From Pycnococcus provasolii (Eukaryota; Chlorophyta; Pseudoscourfieldiophyceae; Pseudoscourfieldiales), in assembly GCA_049487715.1 (NCBI GenBank), contig CP150546.1:496001-560000 (forward strand): DNA of 64,000 nucleotides, given 5' to 3'. The first letter of the stretch is position 1, and each line of letters begins with the position of its first letter. Positions 1 to 11,243 of this stretch are shown piece after piece. The translations under genes and the position numbers were made by a program. A model generated the notes under the pieces. That model worked only from the letters and a program-made list of their open reading frames with translations, had not been told where the DNA came from and ran no database searches.

Positions 1-3000
1 ACGCCGTGCTCTGAGGCGGTTGGCGTGCAGGTGAGCCTTGTCAGCGGAAAGGTTGACATGAAGGTGATGTTCGACTCGACGACAGCAACTCTGAAGGTGC
101 GCCCAACGGCGACGACGTCCGCCGTGGTGACGGCTGGCAAGTGGCAGCTCATCCAGGTGGTGAATACTCTGACGAGCCAGTACATTGCCGTCGACGGCGT
201 GGCGCAGAACGTTACCCTTGCGGTTGGAACGGGACCATCGACGTTGAACACGTTCTACGACACCAGCAACCCTCCGCAGGAGGAGTCCGACGTCGCCGAG
301 GCGTCGACGCGTCCAATCACGCTTGGCTACGGCCAGTTTGGCAGCCATTTCCCGGGCCTGCTTGGCGAGGTTCGCATGTGGTCGAAGGAGTTGAGCACGG
401 CTGAGCTTGCGACTTACGCGTCGTGCCCGCCGAAGTACACCGAGGGTGGACTGTTCCAGACGTTCAAGTTCGATGGCGCGGTGGGATCGACCATCTCGTT
501 CGGAAAGACGCCTAACCTCAAGGCGACGTTCAACGGCCCGAAGAAGCCCTACCTTGTGTGGTCTCCGTACGGCCCGATGCCTTCGGCCGGCATCAGCTGG
601 CCCGAGACGGTTGTGACGGGCTCGGGCTCGTACGTCGCGAACTCGGACACGGAGACGACGTTCACGATTCAGGCTCGCGGCAAGTGCTCGAAGCTTCGCA
701 GGACGGGCGGCGACGACGTGCAGGCTGTTCTCGCCGGCCCGCTCGAGCGCCACACGAAGATCTTCGACGGCGTGATCACGGACAACGGCGACGGCACCTA
801 CTACGGAAAGTACTCCGCGACGATGTGCGGCTTCTACGCGCTCCGCGTCGAGGACGATGCCGTGCCTGTCGATTACGGCAACTTCACCAACGGACACATT
901 TACACCCCGGCGGCGTCGACGGGACGTGGCGCGTACGACACCATGATGGCTTACCTGAGCCCCCTGAAGCTGTACGTGCAACCCCATGCCACGGATGCGA
1001 AGGAGTGCTACGCGTACGACGCACCCGATCTTCTCGCGAACGATGACCTTCGCGTTGCCTACCCCGGCGTGCCGCACAGCTTCACGCTGCAGGCTGTGGA
1101 CAAGTTCGGCTGCCCACGCACGACTGGCGGAGACAGTGTGGAAGTGTCGGTGTACGGCCGCTGGAGGACGTACCCTGGCACGGTTGTTGACCACAACAAC
1201 GGCAAGTACACGGTGACGTACGTGCCTCACATGGTTGGCAAGATCTACATGGCAGTGAAGGTTGGCGGCGAGCACGTTGGCACGGGCGCGATCGTTGACC
1301 CGAAGAACGACATTGGAGTCTCGCTGAACTACGAGGCGACGAGCAGCTCGCCGTGGTGCCTGGACATCCAGTCTGGATTCGAGAAGAAGGGATCGCTGCG
1401 CTTCAACAGCAGCAACTACGTCATGGTCCGTGACGCGGATCACCTCAACCCTGGAGGCCGTTTTACGGCCGAGGCGTGGGTTCTCCCCGAGGCGCCGTAC
1501 TCGGATGGCCGCTTCATGAGCAAGGAGTCGCCGTACAGCGGCAAGGGCTTCTACTTTGGACTTGTGCAGGGAAAGCTTGCCGGAGGCGTCTACGTTGGAG
1601 CGGACACCATGCGCACGCTGCAGACGGAGGTGACGCTCGCCCCCGACGTGTGGTCGCACGTCGCCATGACGTACACTGGCGACATGATCAAGATCTACGT
1701 GAACGGTGCTATGGTTGATCAGAAGGGATATGGCGAGGAGCTGTTTTTCCGTGCCAACTCGCAGAACGTGCTCATCGGCGCCGGATTCTCCGGCCTGCTC
1801 GACGAGGTGCGCCTCATCGACAGCGTCAAGCAGCAGCCGGAGATTGTTGCGGGCCACAACTGCCCCATGGCTCCGGAGGATGTGCTGATGTACTATATGT
1901 TCAACGACGGCGCCGCGGATGCGACGGACCCCATCGTGTTCGACTACTCCGTGAACGCGCACAACGGCAAGCTGCGCGGCTCCACCGGCATTCCGCAATT
2001 CGTGCCGATGAACTCGCCGTCGGGCGTGAACGTTCTGGACCTGTCCAAGACGAAAATGTCCGGAACGGGACTGTCCACGGCAGTTGCTGGAGTGGCCACG
2101 GGCTTCACGATGGACGTGTACGACCAGTGCGGTTTCGAGTACATGGTCGTGGACGGCGTGGAGAAGACTGTGTCGTCTGTCTCCGAGCTGGTGACGACGT
2201 CTCTGTTCAACACGGCGCACGACTCCGTTGCGTACCCCGTGACGACGTTGACGCCTCTTCCGGAGCTGACGATTACGCAGGCGACGGACCAGTGCACGAA
2301 GACTGGCCAGTTCACCGCCGCTTACACGCCCAAGCAGTGCGGCACGGTGAGCATCGACGTCAAGGTTGACGGACAGAGCGTTCCCAACGCGCCGTTCAAC
2401 GTGATCGTTGGTCCGTCGACGGAGACGTCCACGGTGAACAGCGTTGCGAGCGGAGTTGGCCCAAGTGTCGTCGCAGGCCTAGCCTCGTCGTTCACGATCC
2501 ACGCCAAGGATGCGTACGGATGCCAGCGAAGCACGGGCGGCGACACGTTCGACGTGCTCCTGACGCGCATCTCCAGTGCCAGCGGCCTGATGAAGGGCAG
2601 CGACGCCGTCACGGTCTCGGTTCCGGTCACGGACAACGGGGATGGCACGTACGAGGCGTGCTTCACGGCACCCGCGTCGGGCGACTACATCATCGACATC
2701 GGGCGCTCCAACGCCGCGGGTACCGCGAAGGAGGCGATCAGCGGCTCTCCCTTCATGGTGACCGCCACGGCCGCGCCGTGGCGAAGCACGGTGGTGGCTG
2801 GCGCAAGCCCCGCCGCCCGCTACGAGCACCTCTCGGTGGTGTACGGAGCGAACATGTACACCTTCCGCGGCTACGGCGCGAACAAGGCGGCTCTCACCGA
2901 CGCGTACATGCTCCCGCTGTCGTCTGGAACGTCGTGGGCATACCGCCAGAAGCTGACGATCACGGGCATGGCGAGCGCGCACGAGATGCGCGTGATCGTC

Positions 3001-4672
3001 GACACCGCGTCGCTCGTCGCGGCTGGCAAGATGCGCGACGACTGCACGGACGTGCGCTTCGTGACGGCGTCCGGTCACGTCGACGTTCCGTTCTTCATGG
3101 ACCCTGTGCCCGGGTGCAACTCGAAGTACACCAACTTCTGGTTCCAGCACGACGACCGCCAACACGGATGTCTACATGTACTACGGAAACTGCGCGCAGA
3201 CAACTTCTCTGGCTAGCTCGCCGTCGTCGATTCTGGTTTCGTACGACAGCTTCGAGTCTAGCGCGGACCTGTCTTCCTGGTCCGTCGGCAACATGTGCTC
3301 GTTCCCGCCGTCCGACCCGTCCGCGTTCAAGCTGTCGACGTTCACCGCCGCCACAGGCACGTCTTGCCTTCAGGTGGACGCCTTGACGAAGACGGGCGGA
3401 TCGTACGTGAAGACGATCTCGTCGATGTCCTCGTACGTGCTCCGCGGCTCACTCTACGACTCGGACGCCGCCGCGGCAACGCACTGGATGTCGCCGAACT
3501 TCGACGACTGCACGGTGGACTTCCAGTCCACGAAGGAGTTCCTGCCCAGCTCCGTGGCGATCGGCGTCAACTCCGCCTCCAAGGAGGGACACTACGCGAC
3601 TCTGTACCCGTGGACGAACACGATCACGAACCGAACAGCCTCGTGGGTTTCTCTCGAGATTGCCTCGGACGGCACGACGGTGACGTACAAGGTGAACGAG
3701 GAAGTGGTGCGCACGACGGGCGCCGCAGGCTTCCTGCCGATGACGAAGATCCTGCTCCGCGGCGGCGACGAGTCCACGGCGAGCATGGCTGCGTGGGACA
3801 ACGTGTACGTTGCCAACAACGCCGCGGGCTTGTCCGTCTCCGCTGGCACCGAGGAGGCTGTCGAGTGGAGTGGCAAGGCGTGGTCGACACTGTCCACCAC
3901 CGGAACGCAGCCACCGCCGCGCAACTCTGCGTCGCACGCCGTGGTTGGAACGAAGCTGTACCTGATGGGTGGCTTTGCCGCCGCGGGATCGGCCGCGACG
4001 ACGGGAGTCAGCACGGGCACGGGAGCGACGAACAACGCCGACGACCTCGTCTGGACGTTTGACTTCTCCACGTCGACATGGTCGACTGTCGAGCCGTACG
4101 GAAGCCTTCGCCCACCCACGCGCGAGGACCACAGCCTCGCGGCGGTCGGCAGCACCGTGCTCATGTTCGGAGGCCGGGTGCCCACAACGGGAGCTCTGCT
4201 TTCCGACCTGTACGCGTACGACACGGTGAACCAGGCTTACAGCGTCATCGCCGCCACCGGCCCGAGCGCGCGCTTCGGACACACCGCCGTGGCGCACAAG
4301 TCGCACTACTTCGTTTTCGGCGGTCACACCGCGACGGGTGTCGTGAACGAGATGTGGGCCTTCTCGATGACGACGATGAAGTGGGCGGAGCTCACGCCGA
4401 GCGGATCGCCGCCGGCACGCTTCGGGCACGTGGCAACGGTGTCTGGAAGCAAGGCATACTTCTTCGGCGGCGCCACCACGAACGGCGGCGCCTTCAGCGA
4501 CCTCTGGCGGTACGACCTGGACTACAACACCTTCACAGAGGAGAAGCCGGTTGCCGGCCCGTCGAAGAAGGCTGACTCAAGTCTCGTGGCGTACAACAGC
4601 CAGCTCATCAGCTTCGCGGGCATCGGCGCGAGCACCTACTACAACGATTTGCATTCAGTCGCCGTATACTAG
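1..4672 (+). CDS. Giant LamG/filamin/DUF2341/kelch protein, 5'-partial, with one frameshift
   Basis: The reading frame is already open at base 1, so the gene begins outside the window. Domains in order: a LamG-like beta-sandwich (to about nt 410), two filamin-type Ig repeats (about 600-900 and 1050-1290, with the 'TGGD' and 'DNGDGTY' type motifs), a second LamG (1390-1850), two more filamin-type repeats (2050-2410, 2450-2760), a DUF2341 domain (about 2930-3190), a further sandwich-like stretch (3230-3830) and a kelch beta-propeller (3890-4670). The frame changes at about 3157: GACGAC-C-GCC breaks DUF2341, and dropping one C restores the family ending ANTDVYMYYGN. The first frame would otherwise stop at 3216. 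Such proteins are usually extracellular adhesion or matrix proteins; function here is inferred. The frameshift may be a sequencing error or a real lesion. Confidence 0.8.
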
Positions 4673-5435
4673 AGACCACCAAACGTTTTGTTTTTCCATG
4701 GTTTCTTTTCTTTTATGTTTTTTCTCACCTAAAAAGAGAAGCAAGAGAGAGGAATCCAAAAAAATACCATCATTTGTGAGGATGTGAGAGGTGTGTGTGA
4801 GAGAGAGGCTTAAGGGAATTATTTTCGTACGAAAGAAAAAAAACTTACCAAATTTCTTTTATCAAAAAAAAAAAAGATTACAACAACAACAACAACAACA
4901 ACAACACCAACGCCTATTAACATTTTCAAGATACCAACAACGCGTAGGGTAGGCTTAAAAAAAAAAGAGTCGTTCTTGAACACAACACACACGCGCGCGC
5001 ACACACACACACACGCACACACACAGATATATGTGCGCACTGCCTCCCTCTCCTTAGTCTAAGTATTAAGGACTACTTTTGAGGGGGGAGGTGAGGTAGG
5101 GGTTACTTCCTAGGGGTTAACCTTAGTTGTTTCCTGACCCCCCAAGTTTTCCCTTTTGCGGTTTTGCCCCTCCCTCGGCTCTCCCTCGGGTGGTTCGGCG
5201 AATGGGAAAAAACGACAGCTTTCTAGATCGATTCGTACCCCGTTGTAAATAGTCCTATAAATATACCCCCGAACGTTGTCCTTCGATCGCGATGGATCGC
5301 GACTTGCCGACTTGGAATGGTGACTTGCTTGTGATGGCGTCGTCCTTTCTGCCTTTCTGCCTTTCTGGCTTTTTCCCTTGGAATTTCATTTCTACTTGTT
5401 GTACTTGTACATATTACTGCTAATAGTTGCTGCTC
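4673..5435. repeat. Intergenic, simple-sequence rich
   Basis: No gene is seen. It holds a CAA/ACA trinucleotide run at 4881-4907, a CA/CG dinucleotide run at about 4982-5026, several A or T homopolymers, and a G-rich stretch near 5080-5130. A TATAAATATA sequence at about 5255-5264 could be a core promoter for the gene starting at 5436, but it lies about 180 bases upstream of the start codon. Confidence 0.6.
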
Positions 5436-7529
5436 ATGACGATGGCGCCGACAATGGAGTGCTCGGACCAAGGGTGCCCCGAGTGCGTGGACCTGCGCTT
5501 CCAGCTCGCGCAAACCAACGCCGCTCTGCTCGCCGAAGTCTCGCGGAGTCGAATGCGCATTGGCACATTAGAACGGGAACTCTGCGAAATGAAAAATGCG
5601 AGACTGTTGCGCATGTCGTCGTCAGCGTCACACGAGGACGAGGATGATAGGAAAGACAACAGTTGTGGAGGCAAATCAGCAGCCTTCTTGAGATCGGACA
5701 ACGACGACGACGAGAGCGACGACGATGAGACGGTGCTCGCCCATCAACCTCATCATCATGATGATTCTGATCTGGGATTGGCACGTCTTTTTTCATCACC
5801 GTCGTCGTCCAAAATCATTGAAAAGGTGTGGTCACGGTGCTGCCGGTGGTGCCGCCGCCAGTCATCACGAACAACAGCTGTGCCGTCGTCAATCATGATT
5901 GCTCTGTGTGCTGCCACAGTTCTTGCGTTCGTGTCGATGATGTCCTCATGCCTCGCAGCAGCGCAATCTTCGTCGTCATCTTCTTCAGCCAGGACATCAA
6001 CTCTCTGCGAATTTCCACATACAGCGACGCCGGAGCTTCTCGGCGAAGCGTACTGCACTGGAACGTACGATCTCAGCCAGCCAACGCAGGAGGATGGCAA
6101 TTCTCAGAAAACACCCATCGAGAAGTGCGTCGTCGTCGACGGCGATATCGTACTGGCGCCTGCGACGGACCCTCGTTTGCCGTACGACGGCAGGGAAGTC
6201 GTCGTCGAACAACTGCGCGACGCTCCCCATCTGCGCGCCATCACCGGGAGCGTCGTTCTCCGATCGAACCGCAACATCACGCGCGTATTCGGCCTTCCGC
6301 AATTGTCATACATTCAGGGAGACGTGGACATCTACGACAATCCTAATCTTGAAACACTTGACGCGTTCCCGCGGCTGCGTTGCGTCGGACGCGACTTCTT
6401 CTTAGAAAGGATGTACAAGCTCCGCCAGCTAGGCAATGAGGCGTTCACCAGCCTCACGGTGGTGGCGAATAACGACGCACAGGCGCAGATGCGCATCGAA
6501 AGTACCGCGCTCGAATCCCTCGAGAATTTTGCAAGCCTCATTCGCGTGGGTGCTCCGCTCGACGGTGTCACGAACGTCGGGCAGACGCTGACGATCCAGT
6601 ACAATCCGTATCTGCGCGACCTGTGGGGATTGCAGAACCTCGCCGTGCTCGCGCCAGACAGCAGCCTCGGAGGGTTGAGTGGATCGTTCGGCGAGTGCGG
6701 CAGCATCAGCGATCTGCTGGTGCGATCTGGCAACGTCACGTGGGGATTGTGCCAATTTCCCACGTACTTCATCGACCAAGGCTCGCAAGGTACGTTCACC
6801 GTCAACCCAGTGCCCGCCGGACCGTGCGCCGTGGCTGAGCAGTGCCCACAAGGGCTGCGCACAACGGATGCGCCACTTAGGAACAACCTCAGGGCGCATG
6901 GGACGTGCGCACTGATAGCGAAGCAGCTGAAGTGCGTGCCGACGGTGCTCACGTTGCTGAGCATTACGTACGCAAAGCGCACGGGCTCGTTCTACAACCT
7001 CGCGAGGGCGCGTGGGTGGGCTGACGAGCTCGCGTCGCCCTCGTCCGCACTCACGGTATTCGCGCCGTCCGATTTCGCGCTGATGGAGTTGGGAGGTGTT
7101 CGTTCTCTGCTGAACGCGGCCGAGGGCGCCGTGGCGGATAGGTTGCTGCGAAGGGCCGTGGGCGGTGGCGACGCGAAGGATGCGAAGATTTGGAAGGCTC
7201 TGGAGAAGGGTGCTCACGTTCTCAGGAACGCAGACTGCTTGGCGCACGGCGGCGTCAACGATGGCGTCAACGATGGCGGTAGATGCGAACGCCAGGGTGT
7301 TTGGGTGGAGGGTGGAGCACTTCCTGCCGGCCTGTGCGGCAAACGCCCAAGCGTCATCGGTCGGACGCCATTTGGTTCGCCTGTGGTGACAACTTATCCG
7401 TGTCTGAAAGGTTGGTCAGTGAGCAACACGAGCTTGTGGTGGCCAGCGTGGAGCGCGAAGATTGTAGGAGGGTTAGGGAGCAAGGCAAGCAACGGCGTCG
7501 TGTACACAACTGACAACGCGCTGCTGTAA
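5436..7529 (+). CDS. Membrane protein with receptor-L-type and fasciclin domains
   Basis: 697 residues from the first in-frame ATG (ATGACGATGGCG). An N-terminal cytoplasmic part has a short coiled coil (about 18-50) and an acidic run (about 85-100). One transmembrane segment follows (about 150-175), then a long presumed extracellular part without a cleavable signal peptide, giving a type II topology. Residues about 190-440 resemble the leucine-rich receptor L domain (repeats like SVVLRSNRNITRVFGLPQL and GDVDIYDNPNLETLDAFPRL). Residues about 505-600 match the core of a FAS1 adhesion domain, including LTVFAPSDFAL. FAS1 proteins are cell-adhesion or matrix proteins. No ligand can be named. Confidence 0.75.
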   Translation: MTMAPTMECSDQGCPECVDLRFQLAQTNAALLAEVSRSRMRIGTLERELCEMKNARLLRMSSSASHEDEDDRKDNSCGGKSAAFLRSDNDDDESDDDETVLAHQPHHHDDSDLGLARLFSSPSSSKIIEKVWSRCCRWCRRQSSRTTAVPSSIMIALCAATVLAFVSMMSSCLAAAQSSSSSSSARTSTLCEFPHTATPELLGEAYCTGTYDLSQPTQEDGNSQKTPIEKCVVVDGDIVLAPATDPRLPYDGREVVVEQLRDAPHLRAITGSVVLRSNRNITRVFGLPQLSYIQGDVDIYDNPNLETLDAFPRLRCVGRDFFLERMYKLRQLGNEAFTSLTVVANNDAQAQMRIESTALESLENFASLIRVGAPLDGVTNVGQTLTIQYNPYLRDLWGLQNLAVLAPDSSLGGLSGSFGECGSISDLLVRSGNVTWGLCQFPTYFIDQGSQGTFTVNPVPAGPCAVAEQCPQGLRTTDAPLRNNLRAHGTCALIAKQLKCVPTVLTLLSITYAKRTGSFYNLARARGWADELASPSSALTVFAPSDFALMELGGVRSLLNAAEGAVADRLLRRAVGGGDAKDAKIWKALEKGAHVLRNADCLAHGGVNDGVNDGGRCERQGVWVEGGALPAGLCGKRPSVIGRTPFGSPVVTTYPCLKGWSVSNTSLWWPAWSAKIVGGLGSKASNGVVYTTDNALL

Positions 7530-8054
7530 TAAACAAACAAACGGCAAACCCAAGACAAACGGTCCTGTCTGTTGTAACAACAGCCTTAAGGGTATCACTA
7601 CAGACAGACACTCCACAACACAACACACCACACCACAACACACGCACAACACTCCAACGAGGAGACGTGTTGTTAAGGTATATAAAGGTGAGAGCAACAA
7701 CAACAGCTAACAGCATGATGAAGATGAAGGCCCTTTTTAAATTACGTTTTTTGTCCACTCCGAATAAACGTTTTCCAATTATTACGTTCCGGGGTTTTAT
7801 TTTTTTAAATAAAAAAAACGCTCTCAGGGGTCACAATCAAGAAAAGAAGGTTCTCGCGAGATTTCCGACATATCACGATTTCACTACCCTGTGTGCTGCT
7901 GGGCTTTCACTCGCAGACGCCAACGACGCCACACACATGGATCCCGCACCGCTTAGTGGAAATCAACGAGTCGCAGCAGCGACGCAACGCCTCGTTGGCG
8001 TACTTAGTTGCCAACGAGGCGGCGTCTGCGCATAAAGATGCACGTGCGCAACGC
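7530..8054. other. Intergenic / uncertain 5' region of the TPR gene
   Basis: Convincing coding sequence stops at 7529. 7610-7655 is an ACA/CACCA-rich stretch on the plus strand. A TATATAAAGG box lies at 7679-7688. Plus-strand frames stay open through much of 7670-8035 but change relative to the downstream TPR frame, and no ATG in the TPR frame occurs before 8055. GGTGAG at 7687 and TTTCACTCGCAG ending at 7915 could be splice sites of a leader intron, but this is not proven. Confidence 0.4.
7679..7688 (+). promoter_or_regulatory. TATA box candidate for the TPR gene
   Basis: TATATAAAGG, a near-perfect TATA match, upstream of the TPR open frame. The first downstream ATGs (7715) are in a different frame from the TPR protein, so the transcript structure is unresolved. 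Confidence 0.4.
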
Positions 8055-8816
8055 ATGATGGCGCACGTCGCGCAACTTCAACTCGGCGACGCTTCCACTC
8101 CCCATCTCCTGCTAACGGCGGCGGGGCTCTCTGTAGGACGCGACGACGACGACGACGCGTCGAACACAGTGTCCAACGCAGAGCTTATAGTTAGAAGACA
8201 GGCGGCGGCACTCGCTTCAGCAGCCTCAAAAGGACCGCAGGGAACCAGGGAACTGTCTCCGCTCGCGGCGAACGGAATCGTCGCAGCGATGCCACGCAAC
8301 GTTGCACAGCGACTTCGTGAGGAGGGAAACGCCCTTTATGCCAGCGGAAATCACCAAGGCGCGACAGAAAAGTACACGGAAGCTCTGTCGCACGTCAGGA
8401 ATGACGCGGGAGTCCTTCTCAACCGAGCTACCGCGCACGCCGCAGCGGGACAACACGAACTCGCTCTAGAAGACGCACTCGAGGCGATACGAATGCACGA
8501 GCGAAGGGCGAGGAGGACACTGGAAGCTACACCCACGGACGAGGACGTCATGGCGACCGCGTCGCTGACGGACGAAGAACGCGTGCACGAGCAGGCTGCG
8601 ATTCCGCCGACTCCCGCGCAGGTGTGCAAGCTGCGTTACCGCGCAGGGTCGAGTCTGCTGGCACTCGCGGGTGATACGTCTGACCGCGAACATCGACAGG
8701 ACCGTCTCAGGCGTGCCATCGATTTCCTTGAGGGTGCCCTACGCACGCAGCCAGCGCCAAAACAGGCGGCACAGATTCAGGCTGCACTGAATGTCGCTCG
8801 CTCGTCGGCACAGTGA
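8055..8816 (+). CDS. TPR-repeat protein
   Basis: 253 residues from the first in-frame ATG. The frame is open further upstream to about 7809 but without an ATG, so the N terminus is uncertain and an upstream exon is possible. Residues about 80-150 form tetratricopeptide repeats of the STI1/UNC-45 type (LREEGNALYASGNHQGATEKYTEAL followed by an Asn-Arg-Ala helix pair). A C-terminal helical pair lies at about 190-250. Such TPR modules bind peptide tails of chaperones or assemble complexes. No catalytic domain is visible, so the partner is unknown. It converges with the L1 gene, whose stop is 163 bases away. Confidence 0.65.
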   Translation: MMAHVAQLQLGDASTPHLLLTAAGLSVGRDDDDDASNTVSNAELIVRRQAAALASAASKGPQGTRELSPLAANGIVAAMPRNVAQRLREEGNALYASGNHQGATEKYTEALSHVRNDAGVLLNRATAHAAAGQHELALEDALEAIRMHERRARRTLEATPTDEDVMATASLTDEERVHEQAAIPPTPAQVCKLRYRAGSSLLALAGDTSDREHRQDRLRRAIDFLEGALRTQPAPKQAAQIQAALNVARSSAQ

Positions 8817-8979
8817 TTACTGTATGATTGATGTGTATGTAGACTGGTGTATACTATCGGAATTCAAACTTGCACTCAAACGGAAAGAAAAGGTTACAAT
8901 GCTTTTTTTTCTTTTGTATTTTTTGGTCATCTCTGTGCTCAGCCCCACTCCTCCCAATCCGCTGCCAGTTATTCGTTTT

Positions 8980-9228
8980 TTACTCCATAGCCTTCAACGC
9001 GGCAATGTCGAGGCGCACGCTCGGGCCCATCGTCGTGCAAATGTATCCCGTTTTCCAGTAAACACCCTTTGCGCCCGTTGGCCTGTTCGCCTCAATGGCG
9101 TCAACGATCGCCTTGATGTTTTGCAGAAGGTCCTCCTGCGTGAATGACGACTTTCCGCACAGCACGTGAACGATTCCCTGTTTGTCCGCGCGGAACTCCA
9201 CCTTTCCACCCTGGAATTCAGCAACCGC
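8980..9228 (-). CDS. Plastid ribosomal protein L1, exon 2
   Basis: Final 82 codons of the nuclear L1 gene, following the intron at 9229-9664. It begins GCG GTT GCT GAA TTC CAG GGT after a CAG acceptor, restoring the L1 sequence VAAVAEFQGGKVEFRADKQG, and ends after the conserved helix and the MGPSVRLDIAAL-type tail. See the exon 1 entry for function. Confidence 0.9.
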   Translation of the reverse strand, partial: AVAEFQGGKVEFRADKQGIVHVLCGKSSFTQEDLLQNIKAIVDAIEANRPTGAKGVYWKTGYICTTMGPSVRLDIAALKAME

Positions 9229-9664
9229 CTGTTATTGTTTGTTTGTGTTCAGTTTGTATTGGTGAGAGTGTTGGAAGTTGTGAGTATTGTTATTTTTTCC
9301 TATTCCGTTCATGAGATCATCTCGTTTCGAGGACAACGCCGGTTTTTTTTCTCTCTGCCCCACCCACCGCACCGCGTTCTGATTCGTCCTTCCTTGCAGC
9401 CCTCAGCATTCAGTTCGTCTTTTGTATATATTTTTGTACACCATACCACACTTTTCTCAAGCGAGAGAAGTGCGCATCAGACAATGTGGATAATAATAAG
9501 TTCTCGCATCCTCGGGACGACGCCAAAGAACGACGAAGCGTGTTGGTGTGCCGCGACGACGTGACACGAAGTTTGGTTCGTTTTCGCGTGTACCAAAAGC
9601 AAAATCAAAGTCAAAATCACCACGATAACGACCACGACCCATAAGAACAGAAGTTAGAACGTAC
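9229..9664 (-). other. Spliceosomal intron in the L1 gene
   Basis: 436 bases, GT-AG on the minus strand (GTACGT donor after codon GCG at 9667-9665; AACAG acceptor). It falls between two whole codons (phase 0). Splicing joins TPDVVA to AVAEFQGGKVEFR, exactly continuing the L1 family alignment. The intron sequence is homopolymer-rich and carries no gene. Confidence 0.88.
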
Positions 9665-10306
9665 CGCAACGACGTCAGGCGTGACGGTTCCCGCCTTTGG
9701 GTTGGGCATCAGACCACGCGGTCCGAGAACGCGTCCGAGCTTCGCCGCTTTGGGCATCATGTCAGGCGTAGCAACGAGTTTGTCAAACTCCATGTTTCCA
9801 CCCTCAATTTCCGCGATGATGTCGTCCGCCCCCGCCATGACAGCCCCCGCAGCCTTGGCTGCGTCCGCCATCTCGTCGGGGCAGAGCACGGCAACGCGCA
9901 CGGTCTGTCCCGTTCCGGCTGGCAAGCCGACGGTCGCGCGCAGCTGCTGGTCGTTGTACTTGGGGTCGATGTTGAGGCGGAGGTGCGCCTCAACGGATTC
10001 GTCGAATTTGGCGTTTGCGTGTTCTTTCATGAGCGCGACAGCTTCTTCGGGTCCAAGTTCACGGTCTTTTCCGAAGGTGGATGAGCGCGCGTCGCGGTAT
10101 CGTCGCGAGCGGCGTCGTTCCTGCGGCGTGAGGCGGGAGATGTACCCCTTCGTGTACGACGGCGCCTCGGATGTCGCCGCGGCAACAGGAACCACCATCC
10201 TACTACCCGGTGAAGCCACACCAGGTCGTCGCGGTGCACCCACACCAGGTCGCACACTCACCGGTCGCTGCATGTTCATCTTCATCATACGTGCCGCCAT
10301 TGTCAT
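9665..10306 (-). CDS. rpl1: 50S ribosomal protein L1, plastid, exon 1
   Basis: 214 codons from ATGACAATGGCGGCACG; with exon 2 the protein is 296 residues, against about 230 for bacterial L1. The extra 60 or so N-terminal residues are Ala/Arg/Met-rich with few acids, fitting a chloroplast transit peptide. The L1 signature [19 protein letters not shown] and the preceding ADDI/MPK block are present. L1 binds 23S rRNA at the L1 stalk and helps release tRNA from the E site. The frame is open upstream of 10306, but the family start fits this ATG best. A mitochondrial destination is less likely but not excluded. Confidence 0.9.
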
Positions 10307-10862
10307 ATGAGAAAAGAGTGGGCTCGCCAACAAGGGTCTTATCCACGGGTCCCCAGATAGACGTTTGTGGTGAAATAAATGGGTCCCACAAAGGCACAAA
10401 CAACACCTCCTCGTAGGGAAACCAAACCGGTATCCCCAACAGGAGACAACGCCGGCTGGGACCAAGAAGACTCACCGACCAAACTCGCGGTTGGATTCCG
10501 CGGAAAACCCCTAGCTAGCTAGGGGAACCCCGAACTGCCGTACCCTTAGGAGCCCGGAGAGCAAGCCCGGAGGCAGTAGAAGGAGGCCAGAACCGGTTTT
10601 CGGAAGGAAAAGCACAGACAGAAGCAAACTTAGACGAATTTGGCAAAGGGGCAAGCCGGCCGGCCGGTTAGGGTATGTAGTTCCGCGTTCGATGAGGGAG
10701 TTACTTTTTAGTTTTTAGGGTTTAAGGGATTCCTGCATCAATTCCTGCAAGTGGAGGTCCGGAGTTGTGCCGATCGGTCGGCGTTAAGAGTATTGCGAAT
10801 ATTATCGTAGAGGCATTTTAAGGTGTGTCATTCTTTCTTGGCATCTGTTGCTATACAGTAAT
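10307..10862. promoter_or_regulatory. Divergent intergenic region between L1 and GT31-type gene
   Basis: No gene is seen. It holds a CTAGCTAGCTAG palindrome near 10510, a CCGGCCGGCCGG run near 10655-10665, TTAGGGTA just after it, and TTTTTAGGGTTTAAGG near 10712-10730, which matches the plant telo-box (AAACCCTAA on the other strand). It must carry both promoters. Confidence 0.4.
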
Positions 10863-11202
10863 ATGTCGGCGGAGTTTTCGTTTCTGCGCAACTGGCTTGG
10901 TATAGGCCACTCTGGTCCTGGTCCTGGTGGTGGTAGTAGAGTATCATCATCGTCGTCGTCATCAGTATCCCCAGTCACTGCTTTCCTCGCCGGGTTCCTC
11001 ACCGCGCTTATTTTGGCGCTCGTGATTGGCGCGCAGCACGTCAACTCCAAAATCGATACCGTGCTTCTTGCCATTCAAAGAGTGCAAAACAGTCCCGTCC
11101 TATCGAAACCTCCGGACGAAACAACTTTCCATAGTGCAGGAGGAGGACTTGCAGTCGTGGACGACGAAGCCACGACGACAGAAGCGGCAATTACGGAAAC
11201 AA

Positions 11203-11243
<41 letters not shown>

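Noticed and set aside
2479-4429. Long minus-strand open frames opposite the first gene
   Set aside because: Their composition (Arg/Val/Ala/Asp) is that of antisense frames in GC-rich coding sequence; the plus strand shows known domains.
4980-5027. Possible Z-DNA or origin signal in the CA/CG run
   Set aside because: Nothing beyond the simple repeat supports a function.
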